Positions 27,827-41,400 of a stretch of 64,000 nucleotides of DNA are shown piece by piece. Below the pieces are notes generated by a model. The model was not told where the DNA came from. It did not search any database and was given only the letters and a program-made list of their open reading frames with translations. The stretch covers positions 232,001 through 296,000 of the forward strand of contig JAXRKN010000022.1 of NCBI GenBank assembly GCA_038502055.1, in the 5' to 3' direction. Origin of the DNA: Tanytarsus gracilentus. Lineage: Eukaryota > Arthropoda > Insecta > Diptera > Chironomidae. The position numbers and the translations under genes were made by a program. How positions within the stretch are numbered: position 1 is the first letter of the stretch; each line of letters starts with the position of its first letter.

Positions 27827-30800
27827 AAGAATATAATATAAACTTAAAAATAATATTGACAGTTCTTGAGAATTAAAATTTGAATACAAAATGTAAGTCC
27901 AAAATTGAATGAGTAAATAATTTTGCTGATTTAAAACGTTTTTTAACAAACAAAAAAATAGTCAACACTTAAATTATTTTACATTTAAGAGTATCGTAAC
28001 AATCCCTAAAAAGTTTACAATTTTCAATAAAGAACCGTTATTGGTTCTGGCTGCATTTGGCACTTGAAAAAAAAACTTTATTTTGTGTTTAATTTTGATA
28101 ATGTTCGGCAAATTACAATGGATGATCTGGAAAACATAACAACATCATTGACTTTGTCTCTCATTTGTTACTAATTATTTAAAAAAATCTTCAATGTTTT
28201 CTTCTTTGACTTGTATAAAAAAAAAGTGAAAATGAAACTCCTCAATGACATTTGTTTTGAAAGAAAGAAAAAAACAAAATATTATAGGTAGAAAAAAATA
28301 AGGATTAAAACAGAAGAAACTTATGATCGCAAAAGAGAAAAAAAATAATTAAACAGCCAGTCGGTGAGGCGTGAAAAAAACACTACATCCAAATTTTTAA
28401 CTATTGAAAATTTAAACTTAAATTTGTGTGCGTTCATGTAAAAAAATTATGACGTCATGAATGAAAGTTTTATAAAAATGCAAAAGTACACTTGCTTCAA
28501 ACATATTCAAGCCTGAAAACGTAAACTGTTAATGTTGTCAGGCGTGAAAAAAGAATGCACTCGATTTTCTTAATTAATAAATTTTTTACCTTCTTCTCGA
28601 CTTGATTTTTATATAAACAATTTTGGTTGCGTTTTTTACAACTATTGAGGATTTTTGCCAATGATCCTGTGAAAATTTTGTTGAGAAAAAAATTTAAAAA
28701 GCATCTCAGTGCTGCCTTATTAAAAAACAATTTAAAAAATTCTTCCTAACGTAGAAGACTTAACTTTAGTTTGCTTGTTCTTTAATTATTTTGTAATTAA
28801 TGTACAACTCTCTCTCTCTTGAAATTTATCTAAATATATAAAATCTTTTTTGGTTAATTGAATTCAAATTTAAAAAAAATAATAAGACAATTAAGGAAAG
28901 TATATAAACTAATAAGTTGAAAATATTGTTTCATTCGTTTTATGATAAAATTTAAAGTTGAATAAAATTGAAGTTTCTCTATATAAGTTTGATAGTATTT
29001 TTTTGTCAGGTAAAGCAATGAAATTTTAATATTTTGAAAAAGAGTTGTTAGTCTATCGTTTTCTTGCTATCCCGCAATCAAATGACTGAACGCAGTAAAA
29101 TTTTTTTCAAGAATTGTTTCCACTAATAGTTTAGACGGTTCCAAATTTTTTAAAATAAAAATAATTTTAATAGGTTTCTTGTGTTCATTCATGCTTTTCA
29201 AACCACCATAAAACGGACAAAATTTTTAGATCTAATTTTATAGCAATCAATTTTGTAAATTTTGAGTTATCGTAAGTGAATCTTTTAGCAAAAAAAGTAT
29301 GGGTGCTCATAAGACACAAATTTGAAAAATAAAACATTTATTTTTTAGCTTTGAAATCTACAAGCTACAAAATTGATCGCTATAAAATTGTCATCAGAGT
29401 ATTTGAAATAGTCTCTGTTAGTGTTTGTTAGCAAAAAAAGCAAAAACTTTAACTTTAAAGGTGCAATGAGCAAGAGAAAAATTTTGCACTTCGGTATAAA
29501 AACGTTAGCAAAAATAAATAAAATAAAAAGGATGGTAACAACGTTTAGTCATAAGAAAAAAATAGCGAGAAAATTTAAATTAAAAAATGATACGCTTAAT
29601 AAATTAAGAGAAAAAAATAAAGAATATATTAGCGAAGAAAAAAGAATGAAATAAATTGAAATTAGCACATATGTATAAGATGAAGTAAAATTTTTACAAA
29701 TTGATGTCCTCTTCAATTTCAAACTTCACCTCTCGTATCTCTATTTTTCACTGTATGTGTATGCAAAAAAAGTTGACTTTTAGATAGGTTCATTAATCAT
29801 TATTGTTAATTTCGATTTTTAGCGTAACGGTGGTAAGAAAATTCAATATTCTGTCCGTGTGTCCTAACTATTATTTAATTATACTAGCCATCAAGGAAAT
29901 TTATTTTATGCTCAATTTTCATGGAATTGTTTCTTCTCATTTTGTTTCCTGACTGCGTAGACTTCAAATTATTGCTAGACGAATTTAATCTTTTTTATTT
30001 AATTTTCATATTTTATAGCTCCGCTATATATTAATTTTGGATTTTTCCAAAACCTGTTTTCTGTTTTTTAATTCTGAGTTCTGCGAGATACATGAATACC
30101 TGTAGATAAAAGAAGAAAAAATTAATTTTTAATTTGTGATTTCTAGCAAAAACTTAAAATTTTATGCATCCAGGAAATTCTTAAAGAAACACGAGCATAA
30201 AAATTACCTTTACTGAGCTAAAAATTTTCATTTTACCTGCAAAAACTAGCTAGCAACAATTCTAGTTTCGATTTAAAAATGCAATTTTTTCTGTTCATCC
30301 CGAAATTATTTAAAATTTTAATTCAAACGCAGGCATTAAAGAAATTAATTTCGTACACCTGGTATTTAGCAAAGTAATTAAAAAATCGTTCCGTTTTTAT
30401 TAACTATAAGGATTGTAGCTTGTTTAATTTTGTTATCAGTGTGAGTCATTTACTTTTAAAATACTATCAATTATTTTTATCACTATTTATGATTTTTTGA
30501 TTCACGATTTATTTAATTTGAAAACTCATTTTAATGAAGACAACTTTTGGTTTCATTATAAAATCTTTTTTAAAGTTACATGTTAAAAACACTAATTAAT
30601 AATTATTTAGAACTATGAATGGATGCTATTTTTAGCATAAAATGCTAATTCGGCGCTGTATAAAGTTTAAAATATAGAAATAATTTAATAAATATCAATT
30701 TCATGTTTGAAACAAAATAAATAAGAAGTGTTAAGTGCCATCAAAAGAAATTAAATATTAAAAATTAAATAGAAAATTTTATTGTTAAGCACGTGAATTG

Positions 30801-32316
30801 ATAAAATTGATGAAAAACTATTCTGAATCGTGTTAATTTGTTACTTTCACAATTAAACATAAAATTTTGTAGGAGCAAAAAATATAAATGAAGTTTATTC
30901 GATTCTCGCTTTTATTAGATTCTAATAAAGTTGTTACACAAGAAATGTTTATGCTAAATTTTCTACTAGAATTACAAAAAAAAACTTTTTATTTTTTTAA
31001 GAGAAATTATTTGAGAATTTAATTTACACTTTAAAATTTGCTTTGCAGATAATTCAATAAGAGTGATATAAATATTTTGAGTTGAATTGAAAGTTAACAA
31101 TTTGAAAAAAAAAATATTCAAAGTTTTCAATCACTGAATTTAATTTAGATATTTAAATTTTTGAGTTTCTAAAACTATTCTTGTAATAAAGAAAATCTCC
31201 TTAGCTTTGAGGCTATGGACTAACACAAAAGATTAAAACAAATTTTTATAAAGTCTTAAAATGTATTTTCTCTTTCTTGAATTATCTTTAAAGTTACGGA
31301 AGTTTATAATCATTGGGTAAAGTTTTCATTTATATAAGAAAAAAAATTATCATAACCTTCACAAAAAAGTGAATGAAAGCGAGAAAGAGAATGAAAGCTA
31401 TAAATAATAAATAAATTCTCCCAATCTCACTATTCACAAGGAATATTTTGTTAATGAGGGAAATATTATAATGATAAGACATGAAAACTAGTATGACTAC
31501 CCACCTAATTGTATTAAGTGCGATATAAAAAAAAATATTAAAACACTTTTAAATAAAATAAATCATCAAAAAAAAGATCTAAAGGATGTTGAAAAAACTA
31601 GAGTAAAGTAACACATACACTTATAAACATTAAAATTGAATCAGAGAAAGTGAAAATTTCATTCATTTTCCATTATAAGTGAACCGATGATAAAAATGTG
31701 GAAACATATTATTCTAAAAAGATAAAACATGAAAAAAATTGAACGTTGGTAAAGTTTAAAATGAATTGTTTTTTTTTAATTTAAATTTAATTTCAGGAAA
31801 TTTTATTTCAGTTAAAAATGTGTAAAAGTTGTCCTGACATCTATTTTGTGTAGTTGGGTATTTACACTTTAGTTGTTTGCTTGTTTGTCTATCAGCGATG
31901 GTGACTCATCGGTCGAAGTGCACTTGAGAACTACTTAAAGAAGCTTTTAATAAATAAAATTTTTATTTTTTAAGACTTTAATAAAAAATTTGCTGTTATA
32001 TAAAAAGTGTTGATATTTATTGATGCAAGTTCATTTTTACTTTGATCCCTGCGTTGATCAAATTAAATGGATAATTAGACGTTCACCCATTAATTTTACT
32101 TTTCATTAGTCTCATTAGTTTTACAAATATAATTGACTAAGGAAAATAACAAAATAACAACGATGCAGCATTAGTTTTTGATTTATTGAACGAATGTTTT
32201 ACAAAAGCATTGGGTTTTGCTTTAAATTCTCTCCGTTTGCTTACAAAGCGTGATCAATGTCAGTCATCACTTGTACGTTTAAGAAGTAAGAAGTGAAAAA
32301 GACAACAGCAGCAGCA
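27827..32316. other. Intergenic region between PMCA and the CRAL-TRIO gene
   Basis: About 4.5 kb of AT-rich DNA (longer PMCA 3' UTRs may extend into it). A Lys-rich open frame at 29421-29654 has no family motif. A palindromic CRE (TGACGTCA) lies at 28450-28457. No tRNA, repeat array or coding exon could be supported. Confidence 0.5.
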
Positions 32317-34777
32317 ATGTCAGTAAAGTTTGGTGAAGATAAACTGCCTTTCGTTGATTTGAGTGACGGTTATCAAATTCGTTTGGAATATGAAGAAATT
32401 CGTGACGAGAAATATTTAGAAAAGGCAAGAATTGAATTGCGCGAAACGCCGGAAATAAAAGCGCAAGCAATCAAAGAACTGAAAGAGCTTTTAAAAGGTA
32501 AAATTTTATATTAAAAAAGTTTATCTAAAAGTTTTAAAGATTTAATGAAATTAAATTAGTTTGTTGAGTGAAAATAATTCTGTTTTCATGTGTTTGAACA
32601 TTGACGATCAACAAATTTTGTAACCTAGAGAAAATTAGTGAAAACTATTTTTCTTTACTTTTTTTACAACAACAAAAAAAAGAGAGGTTAAAGTTTTTTT
32701 AAGCGAATGAAGGAAGAAGCAATAATTGAGATTTAATGAAGTTTGCGTCATGGAATTTACCCTGGAACTTTTTGCAAGTCACTTGTGACGTCAATAGTTC
32801 TAATTATTCATTGGTTCCGAGCACCTTGGACTTATGAAATTTCTCGAAAGTGTTGTTTGTTAAAATTAAAAATCTTCAAGTGATCAAACTTCAATTTCAT
32901 TATGAAGATATTACTAAATCAAAATTCAACCGCGAAGTACATTCACCGTCTAAAGTAAATGTGTATGCAGAGACTTTAAACTGAAAGTATGTCATGATCG
33001 TTGGTTCAACCAGTTTCTTTAACTAAACAATGCGTTTTAGTAACTCTTTGAGCCATATAACCACTATTGTGAATTAACCTTGACAGTGAAAACAATGACG
33101 TAAGCGGTGAATGAATTCATTGGTCGGTTAACTTCCGTGTAAATGCAGCAACTAGCGTGTAACTTACGAAATAAATAATAATGCTTGACCTCTCAAACTT
33201 ATTTCATTAGAATTAATGCATTAGTAATTATTGTTAAACTGATAATTCTAAAAAATTTAAATCACTTCCATGATCTCAGTTTCTCGCTTTGTATTCCGAA
33301 TTTAATTTAAAACTGCATTAATTCATGAATTTTTAAGTTGAAAAAATTCGGCCATAGAAGTTTACACTGCAGTGAGTCACCCGAAAGCGTAAGACTTCTT
33401 TTTGGATGCAACAGTGGGATGAAACAAGGTCGATATTGACTCTTAAATCACATTTTTCAATGTAAAAAAATAAAATATTTATAAAATTGGTTTTTCCGAG
33501 TTTTGTGGGAAATTTTTATTTTTTTTTACAATTTGAATTAATTTAAAAAAATTTTATTATTGAATTTAAATTGTTAATTTCTAATTTTTTATTAATTTGA
33601 ATTAAATTAAATTTTTAATTTTACTATTTCAGGAGAGGATAATTTCGTGTTTCCATTAGAGGACCCATTTTTAGTAACATATCTTAGGCCTTGCAAATTT
33701 TATCCACAAAGTACTTTAGAGCGAATGCAAAAATATTTTAAGTTTAAACTGAAGCACAAAAAAATCTGCGATAATTTAACGCCCGAGTCCGTCAGAACTG
33801 TTTTTGAGGATGGATTATTCAAATATTATCCTCTTCGAGATAAAGAAGGAAGAAGAATTTTGTTTATCCATGGAGGAAGTAAGTGGAGATTTTTTTTATG
33901 AGAATTCAAACTTTTTTGACGTTAAAATAATTTATTAGAAAATTGGAAGCCGTCGCGAGTTTCAACAAACGACTTTTTCCGCGCAGTGCAACTTTCGTTG
34001 CAGGCAGCAATGATTGAACCGATGTCTCAAGTAAGTAACGTAAACTTAATTGCGTTAATTATTTATTTTCAATTTTTAATTTTTTAGATAAATGGCGTTT
34101 CAGTAATTATGGATTTCGAAGGTATTTTAAAATTTACAAATTTATTAATATAAATTCTTAATATTTTCATAATGAAAAATTATTTTCAGGTCTTTCATTG
34201 AGTCAAATTGTCCATTTCACGCCAATGTTTGCTGCAATGTTGCTGGAGTGGCTACAAGAATGCGTTCCTCTACGAGTAAAGGGAATTTACTTTGTTAACA
34301 ATTCATACGCTTTTAATATACTTTTTAAAGTATTCAAGCCATTTATTCAAGCCAAGTTAAGAAAACGTGTAAGAATTTCTTTTTTTGAAAATCTTTCTTG
34401 ATTTAATATTTTTTTCAATAGATTTATTTTATTGGAACTGATTGGGAAAAACTAGCAGATTTTCTTGGAAAAGAGTGCTTACCCAAATATTACGGTGGCA
34501 ACCTGCCAGTTAATGATGCCGATGGAAAACTAATTATTGACATGTTAAAGCATTTCAATTATCAATTAGAATGTAAGAAAAATTTAGTTCGATTATCTTT
34601 ATAAAATCTTAATTATTTATGATTTTTTTATTGATAATTTTATGATTTTTATTTATGATAATTTTCTTCTTCTTTTTAGTAATGAACTATGCGGGCTATA
34701 ATGTCGTTGACAAGGAAATTCTACGAAAAATAGACGAAGCTGTTAAGGAGAGTTTGACATTTGTTGGGACTAGTTAG
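32317..34777 (+). CDS. CRAL-TRIO domain protein, alpha-tocopherol transfer protein-like
   Basis: Seven exons: 32317-32497, 33633-33878, 33939-34030, 34088-34121, 34190-34368, 34422-34572 and 34680-34777, giving 326 residues, the usual length of insect alpha-TTP/clavesin-like proteins. These cytosolic carriers hold one lipophilic ligand (retinoid, tocopherol or phosphoinositide). The N-terminal helical part includes ETPEIKAQAIKELKELL and LEDPFLVTYLRPCKFYPQST, the conserved 'D..FL..YLR..KF' of the CRAL-TRIO N domain. The lipid-binding core has INGVSVIMDFEGLSLSQIVH, VPLRVKGIYFVNNSYAFNILFKVFKPF and LPKYYGGNLP, all family signatures. The ATG at 32317 is the first in frame; the open frame extends upstream only through a GTG. 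Ligand unknown. The first intron (32498-33632) holds a TGACGTCA site at 32786. Confidence 0.93.
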
Positions 34778-35017
34778 GATTAATTTTGTATTTTTTAGAA
34801 ATATTTCCTTAATGAACCTTCAAGTTTTAAAATGATTAAGAAAAAATTGCAATTATTCAAATTTTGGAAATCTCCGTCTTCACTTCAAATTTAAGATTTT
34901 TAATGAGATTTTAGGGTTGGGTATAATTAAATTATTTGGAACTTTTAGTTATTTCTGTGATTACAAAATGGAGAAAGGGTTTGCACATTGTAATTTTGGC
35001 ACGGATCCAAAAGTTAA

Positions 35018-35041
35018 AATAAAAAGTTTTATTGCAATAAA
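35018..35041 (+). terminator. Tandem poly(A) signals after the CRAL-TRIO gene
   Basis: AATAAA at 35018-35023 and again at 35036-35041, about 240-265 nt past the stop at 34777 and before the acid phosphatase gene. Confidence 0.55.
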
Positions 35042-35442
35042 ATGACTTAAGTTTTTTTTATTTAATTTAAGAAATTTTATTTAATTAAAATTAATTAATT
35101 ATTTAATTTTGTTACAAGAAAATCAAAAGTTGTCAAATTGTGGCAATTTTGCTGATCCTTAATAAAATGTAAAAAATTTTTGCAATAAATTTTTGAAACG
35201 GCTTTTAAAAATTTGAACATAAATCTTCACAATTTATTTTCAAAATTTCCGAAAGGGCTCTCTTAAAATTGTCGTAATGTTTATTCTTTGTTCTCATAAC
35301 TAAAAAAACCATTTAAACGACAACTGCTTAGAAGAAAGTTCATAAATAGTGATAAAAACATTTATTTTTGGTCGATTTTATTGAAAATTTAAATTAAATT
35401 CACCTCATCGCTACGATTTTTAAATTTAAGCATCGTTTCCAA

Positions 35443-36961
35443 ATGACTTCTCAGATTTTTTCGATCTTTGTCATATGGGATGTCTTTCGTTTGTGTGTTT
35501 TGACTCATTCTTTAGAGAATGACAATGGAAGGTTAATAGCAGCCAGTGTGGTAAGCTGATGATAATTAATTTGCAAAATTATCATTAATTTTCTTCTTAA
35601 ATTTAAAGATTTTTAGACATGGAGATCGAACTCCAGTAGAACCATATCCAACAGACCCATACAAGGATCCTTCATTTTGGCCAACGGGATTTGGAATGCT
35701 AACAAATGTATGTAAAATTTAATAACACAAAAAAATATGATTAATGACTTAAATAGGTAGTAAATTATTTAAAGTTTTGATCTAAACAACTCTAAAGTTT
35801 TTTGAATGAATCAGAAATTTAACTAAAGACATCTCTTATCATTAAAAACTTACTCATCATTTAAAACACTTGCAGATTGGAAAACGTCAGCACTATGAAC
35901 TAGGAAAATGGCTTCGTAATCGTTACAGTGACATTGTGGGACCGACTTATAATGCCGATGAAATGGTAGTGCGATCAACTGACATGGATCGAACACTAAT
36001 GTCAGCACTAGCTGATTTGAGTGGATTTTATCCGCCAATTGAAAGAGATGTTTGGAATCAAGACATAAATTGGCAGCCAATACCTGTTCATACAGTCCCC
36101 GAGAAGTTAGATGAAGTACTTGCAGCTAAGAAACCATGCCCAGTCTATGATAATGAACTGAAAAGACTTTATAAATCACCAGAGTTCAAAGCTTTCGACA
36201 AAAAATTCAAGCCCATCTATAAATATCTCACAAAACATACCGGAAAAACTGTCGACTCACTTCAATCGGTTCAAAATATTTTTAGCTGCTTGTTTATCGA
36301 AGAAGTTAACAATTTTACTCTTCCCGATTGGACAAAAGAAGTTTATCCTGAAAAGATGTTTGAAATTTCCGGATTATCATTTGCAGTTAAAACCTATACA
36401 AATATATTGGCACGCCTTAAAATGGGACCATTGCTCAAAGAGATTCTAACACACTATCAGAACAAGACCAAAGGACATCTTAATCCAAATCGTAATTTAT
36501 TTATATACAGTGCTCACGACACAACAATTGCAAACATGTTGAATACACTCGGCGTGTTTCACTCGATGGGTTTTCATAATCCACCATTTGCCGCAACAAT
36601 TCTCTTTGAATTGCGTGAAATTAATGGCGAAAATTTCGTTCAAGTTTTCTATAAAAACTCAACTGAAGCACGACTGCTTGATCTTCCAAATTGCGGAACA
36701 TTGTGTCCATTGGATAAAATGTTTTTGATATACAAAGATATTTTGCCGGAAAATTGGGAGAGAGAATGTCAAATTTCAATTCTTCAGATGCCACTGGATG
36801 CGAGTATTGAGGAATCGTTGAGTCTCGTGACAATCTTTGGATTTGTTATTTTAATGTTTCTCGTTGGGATATTTGTGCTTTATATTGCGACCGTTTATAA
36901 GCAAAGAAGAACCTACCTTAGTGCAAACAAATGGAACAATTTAAACACTGATTGGAATTGA
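35443..36961 (+). CDS. Membrane-anchored histidine acid phosphatase
   Basis: Three exons: 35443-35550, 35609-35707 and 35876-36961, giving 430 residues, the usual size of lysosomal/prostatic-type acid phosphatases. The enzyme hydrolyses phosphomonoesters at acid pH through a phosphohistidine. The nucleophile motif RHGDRTP has H40. A second catalytic HD is in SAHDTTIANML (H283-D284). VVRSTDMDRTLMSA is the conserved substrate-loop segment. The N-terminus (MTSQIFSIFVIWDVFRLCVL) resembles a signal peptide or anchor. A hydrophobic helix at about 387-409 with a short basic tail (YKQRR) makes a type I membrane protein, like lysosomal acid phosphatase precursors. Paired cysteines in the C-terminal third (CGTLC, C near ENWERECQ) fit a disulfide-stabilised lumenal domain. 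It is 665 nt downstream of the CRAL-TRIO gene, with no shared pathway evident. Confidence 0.95.
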
Positions 36962-37983
36962 TGAAATGAACGCGCAAAATGATCAAATTTAAATTTAAAA
37001 ATCAGAACAAATTTTTTGAGTTCGATTTTTTAGTTCATAGAGTGACTAGATGTGTGTATTTTTGCATCTTAAACATTTTAACATAAAAAACTGCCAGCAA
37101 CTCTTTTTATTTGCACTTTTTGAAATTTACATTAATTTTTTTTATCGCGTCACTTTAAATTATATAAAAGTTTAACTTGTTATAAATTTGATAATTAAAT
37201 CTGAAAAGTATTTGAAAAATTTTGATGTAAGTTGATGGGTTAATGATCTCAAAAATTGTTCTGTAATTTTACGAAAACTCAAGAATGTTATAAAATTTAA
37301 AAAAGCTGTGAAAATAAATGACAAAAAAATCGATTTTTATCAAATCAAAGGACTTTAAATTAATTTATTCCTTTACAGCTAATTGGTGTAATTTAAAAAA
37401 ATTTGAATTAATTTAAGAAACTTTTGAATTAATTTAAGAAACTTTTGAACTAATTTAAAAATAATTTTTAATTAATATTTTTTTCTAATAATTTTTTTTG
37501 TTAATTAATTTTTTAGTTTAATTTTTTTCCTCTTCAATTTACAAATCTTAAAATTTTAAAAAGTAGCAAAAAAACATAAAAGCGAATTAAAAATATAAAG
37601 AAGAAAAAATGTATCTTAAAACATGATCATAGTGAACTTTGGATGAAAAATTATTTTTTACTGAATTTATTTTCACAACAGATTTATTTTCCTCTTTAAT
37701 GAGACATATTTCTAATATTATGATTCAATCTAAATATTTTCTATTGAAGTTAAATCTCATCGTTTAAATAAACATCAATTGTGGATGTACACTAATTTTT
37801 TGTTTGTCGAGAATAATAAAAAGATCCTTTACATATTTAACTCAATTGTTTCATTTATCTCAAATGAAATGAGTCACTTAATATTTATTCTCTCACAATC
37901 TCACATATTTCTCCCTTGATCTTCATCATTTTAAATTTTTCTCTTTCTCTTAAATCTATGCTAAGGAAGCGAGAGAAAACTTC
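36962..37983. other. Intergenic region between acid phosphatase and apolipophorin
   Basis: AT-rich. It contains AATAAA at 37313-37318 (likely acid phosphatase poly(A) signal) and three short direct repeats of GAATTAATTTAAGAAACTTTT type at about 37403-37460. A CT/GA-rich stretch near 37935-37980 leads into the apolipophorin core promoter. No coding exon. Confidence 0.5.
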
Positions 37984-38024
37984 TATAAAACGAGCACCGC
38001 AACGCCAGTTAAGGCATTCAGTTG
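37984..38024 (+). promoter_or_regulatory. Apolipophorin core promoter (TATA box and initiator)
   Basis: TATAAAA at 37984-37990 lies 36 bp ahead of the A of a TCAGTTG arthropod initiator at 38018-38024. The spacing is a little long but acceptable. The implied 5' UTR is about 430 nt, ending CAAG before the ATG at 38447. A TATA-plus-initiator promoter suits a strongly tissue-regulated (fat body) secretory gene; the tissue is inferred from the family. Confidence 0.6.
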
Positions 38025-38446
38025 GATTCTTTCGGGTTTGTAGTCGGAAAAGTTAGAGTGAAAGGAGGAATTGTGAAGTGATAAGAGCTGTTAAATGTAA
38101 GTGTCACTAAGTGATTTTTAAAAAAAGGTTAGACTGAGAGGTTATCGGTGATATTTTAAGAAGAAATGTGTACAAAAATACATTCGAGTGATTAAGAAAA
38201 GTGAAATTGTTCTTGAAAAATTGCATAAAAATTTCATAATTTAAAAAATTTTATTTTTCGTCTAATCTTTTTTTAAAGAAAGTGCATTTAAATTAAAAAA
38301 AATATATCAATAAAGTTTTTTTTAAATTTTCAGTGCTAGAAAAATCTAACTGGATTTAAAAAATAAATTTTCTTTTCAAAAAAAAACTCGACTTTAAAAC
38401 CGTGGAAAAAATTCTCTAAAAGAGCAAGTTTAAACAAATCTCCAAG

Positions 38447-41400
38447 ATGGACTCTAGAGTCCAACTATTAATTTTGATAGCATTGGTGATTCACGCATCT
38501 GCTGGTAAGTACATTGACTTATTTATTTTGTATAAAAAAATTATTTTTTTTCTTCTAGAACATTTTTAAAGTCAATTTGATTTATTTTTAAAAACATTGA
38601 ATGATTAAATTTTAGCTTTTATGCAATTAATTTATTGAATAATTTTATAGTAAAAATTATTAATAATTGACTTTATTAATTAACTTAATTTTTGATATTT
38701 TTAAAATCTTAATTGAATGTTATCGTAATTTTAGTTACTTTTCCGACAAATTTATCAGCACTTATTTTAATAATTAAATTTGAGATAAATTTATATTTAA
38801 ACTTTAATTCGAAAATTTTCTCAAAATTCTCAATTTCTCATGCATTCAAAATATCCTTTACCATCCAAGTTATTTTTTTTCATGCTCAATTAATTTTTTA
38901 TCAATTCACAACTTTTTAAAAAATTATTAAATTGTAAATTAACTCAGTTCAAAGGGTCAAACATTAATTATGCTGATTTTTCTCGAGAAAGTTTTAAGTT
39001 GCAATGATTATTATTTTTAAAAATTGTTTACACATAAAATTAAATAGTGAAGCGATATTATTGCTGTAATAATTATGCTGATTTTTCTCGAGAATATTTT
39101 GAATTGCAGTAATTATTAATTGTTATTCGTAACGATTAAACAAGAGTCCATTTTTTCCCGTAATCTTCCTTGAATTTTTAAAAACATCAACATTTTTAAT
39201 CAGTTTGGGTAAAATTTTTAGGGCGTGGTTAAAAATTAATTGATTTTTACAAAAAAAAATTCTAATTTGACGTAATTAATTAAGTTTTTAACTTCAATTC
39301 AAAAAAAATTAATAAAATTGTCTTTAAAGATTTTTAAAAAATTAAAATTGAAAAAAAATTTAATGAACAATAATTTTTTTCGAAACTAAGGACTTAGAAA
39401 TTTTTTCGTGATGCACGTTTTCAGCACAAGCTTAAATTTTTAGCTTTAATCTATTTTGAGATTGATATTCTAATTTATATAAACGTCGAGTTGTTTTTAA
39501 TTTTAATGTTGCCACAATTAAAACCAAATTCAAACTAAAAACTCATAAAATATTTTTTAAAAGGTCAATTTTAACTCTGAAAATTCTGTTAATAAAAAAT
39601 ATCCAAGCATAAAGATTGCACTTAAGCTCTATATTTGTGATCGCGGTATTTTCAAAAGTATAAAACTACTGGAAATAATTATGTCAAAGTACCTTTAACC
39701 AAATAAGATGAAATCGGTGTCTTTGTTACAATAAAGTAAATTAAATAATTTACTCGATTACTAGCAATTTAATTTAATGAAGTTGAAATATGCTGGTAGA
39801 CTTATGTATGAAAATTCACTCAAATCTACTTGCTCATCCGGTTGCTTCATAACGTTTTTCTTTAGAAAAAATTCATCAGAAAAATTTGAAAATTATTCCG
39901 ATAAAAAAATTAAAAATGTTAACATCCAAAAAATTAGCAATTTGTGATCGCAAAAAGTCCTTTGAATGCATGGATGATCTAGAATAATTTCTAACCGTAA
40001 ATTTCGAGAACCACACTTACTTTTACATTTTGGACTCAATCAATTTGATTATTACGTATTTAATGTAAAGTTGAATGAACTAAAAAAAATTATTCGAGCG
40101 TTCACTTTTATGAAATCTTTCATGATGATTGTCTTATCAGCTTGTCATTGACATTGTACGTCAAATACAATGCCATGGGATGAGTTTATTCTCACAGTTT
40201 AAAATCATTTGTTTTATTTTTCAGAAAAATGTAAACCATCAACGTGCTTTTCATCAAACCAAAATCCTGTTTTTAAACCAAGTGTTGGACAGCAGTACAC
40301 ATATGACTTTGAGTCATCAGCCACGGCTCAACTTGTAAATAAGGAGTTGGTTGAGACTTCAGTTGGTATTCGAGGTCAAGCAGTGATTAGTGTCGGTGAA
40401 AATTGTGGCTACTCGTTGACTCTCCAGAATGTTTTCGTCACTGGCTCTGACAATGCCAAGCAACAGGTTAGAGACTTTGCTACGCATCCTGTTCAATTTA
40501 CACTCTCCGGTGATGAACTCATGGTCGAAATTTGTGCTGATGTAGCTGACAGTGTCTTCAGTCTTAACATCAAGCGCGGAATTATTTCTGCTTTTCAAAA
40601 TGGCGTCCATACTAAAACGGAGCACGATATTTTCGGAAAATGTCCAGTGACTGCGAGTTCTTCGACTAACGGTGGTGTAATAACCATCACAAGACATCGC
40701 GATTTAGATAAATGCGCATATCGTGAAAAAATTGTCAATGGACTAGTTCAAGGTGTTGTGACCGAAGCGTCGGATATCAAAACCTCACCAATTCTTAATG
40801 GAATGGTCGAAAGCGAAGCTAAATTCAAAAATAATATTTTAGAATCAACGGAAATCCGAGAAACTTATAACTATCTTCCGTTTAGTACAAATCAGCATGG
40901 AGCGAAAGCAAAAATTAATACAAAAATTACACTCAAAAAATCAGAAGCCGGCACTTCATCCGCACCCAAAAATGGAATTCAACGCTCACTTTTGTTCGGT
41001 AACGCAAATGAAAATCTCGCTAGCCAAAAGGTCAAGGACTCGATTAAGACTGCATTTGATAAGACAATTAGAGAGTTTACGGATCAGAATGGAAAAATTA
41101 CATCTTCTGCCGCACCGGCATTTGCCGAGCTTGTGAGACTGATGAGATTAGCCAAAAAAGCTGATTTAACTATTTCTTATCAAGTAAGTTTTAATTAGTT
41201 TAAACTTGTAAATTATTTAATGTTATTTTTTTCACAGGCAATGAAATCTGGTACACTTAGTCCACTTCAATCAGGACACAAGGCACTTTCTCGTTCAATT
41301 TTCCTCGATGCTCTTTTTCGCACTGGTACTGGTGACTCAGTTGTAGCACTCGTTGCTCTCTCACAAAAAGAATTTGATGAGAAGGAAAAGCAGTTGATGT

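Noticed and set aside
29421..29654. Lys-rich open frame between PMCA and the CRAL-TRIO gene
   Set aside because: Its composition is what an AT-rich sequence gives by chance (AAA, AAT, AAG codons), with no domain or splice context.
32293..32316. Upstream extension of the CRAL-TRIO frame
   Set aside because: The extension begins at GTG, not ATG; eukaryotic initiation at the ATG at 32317 is far more likely.
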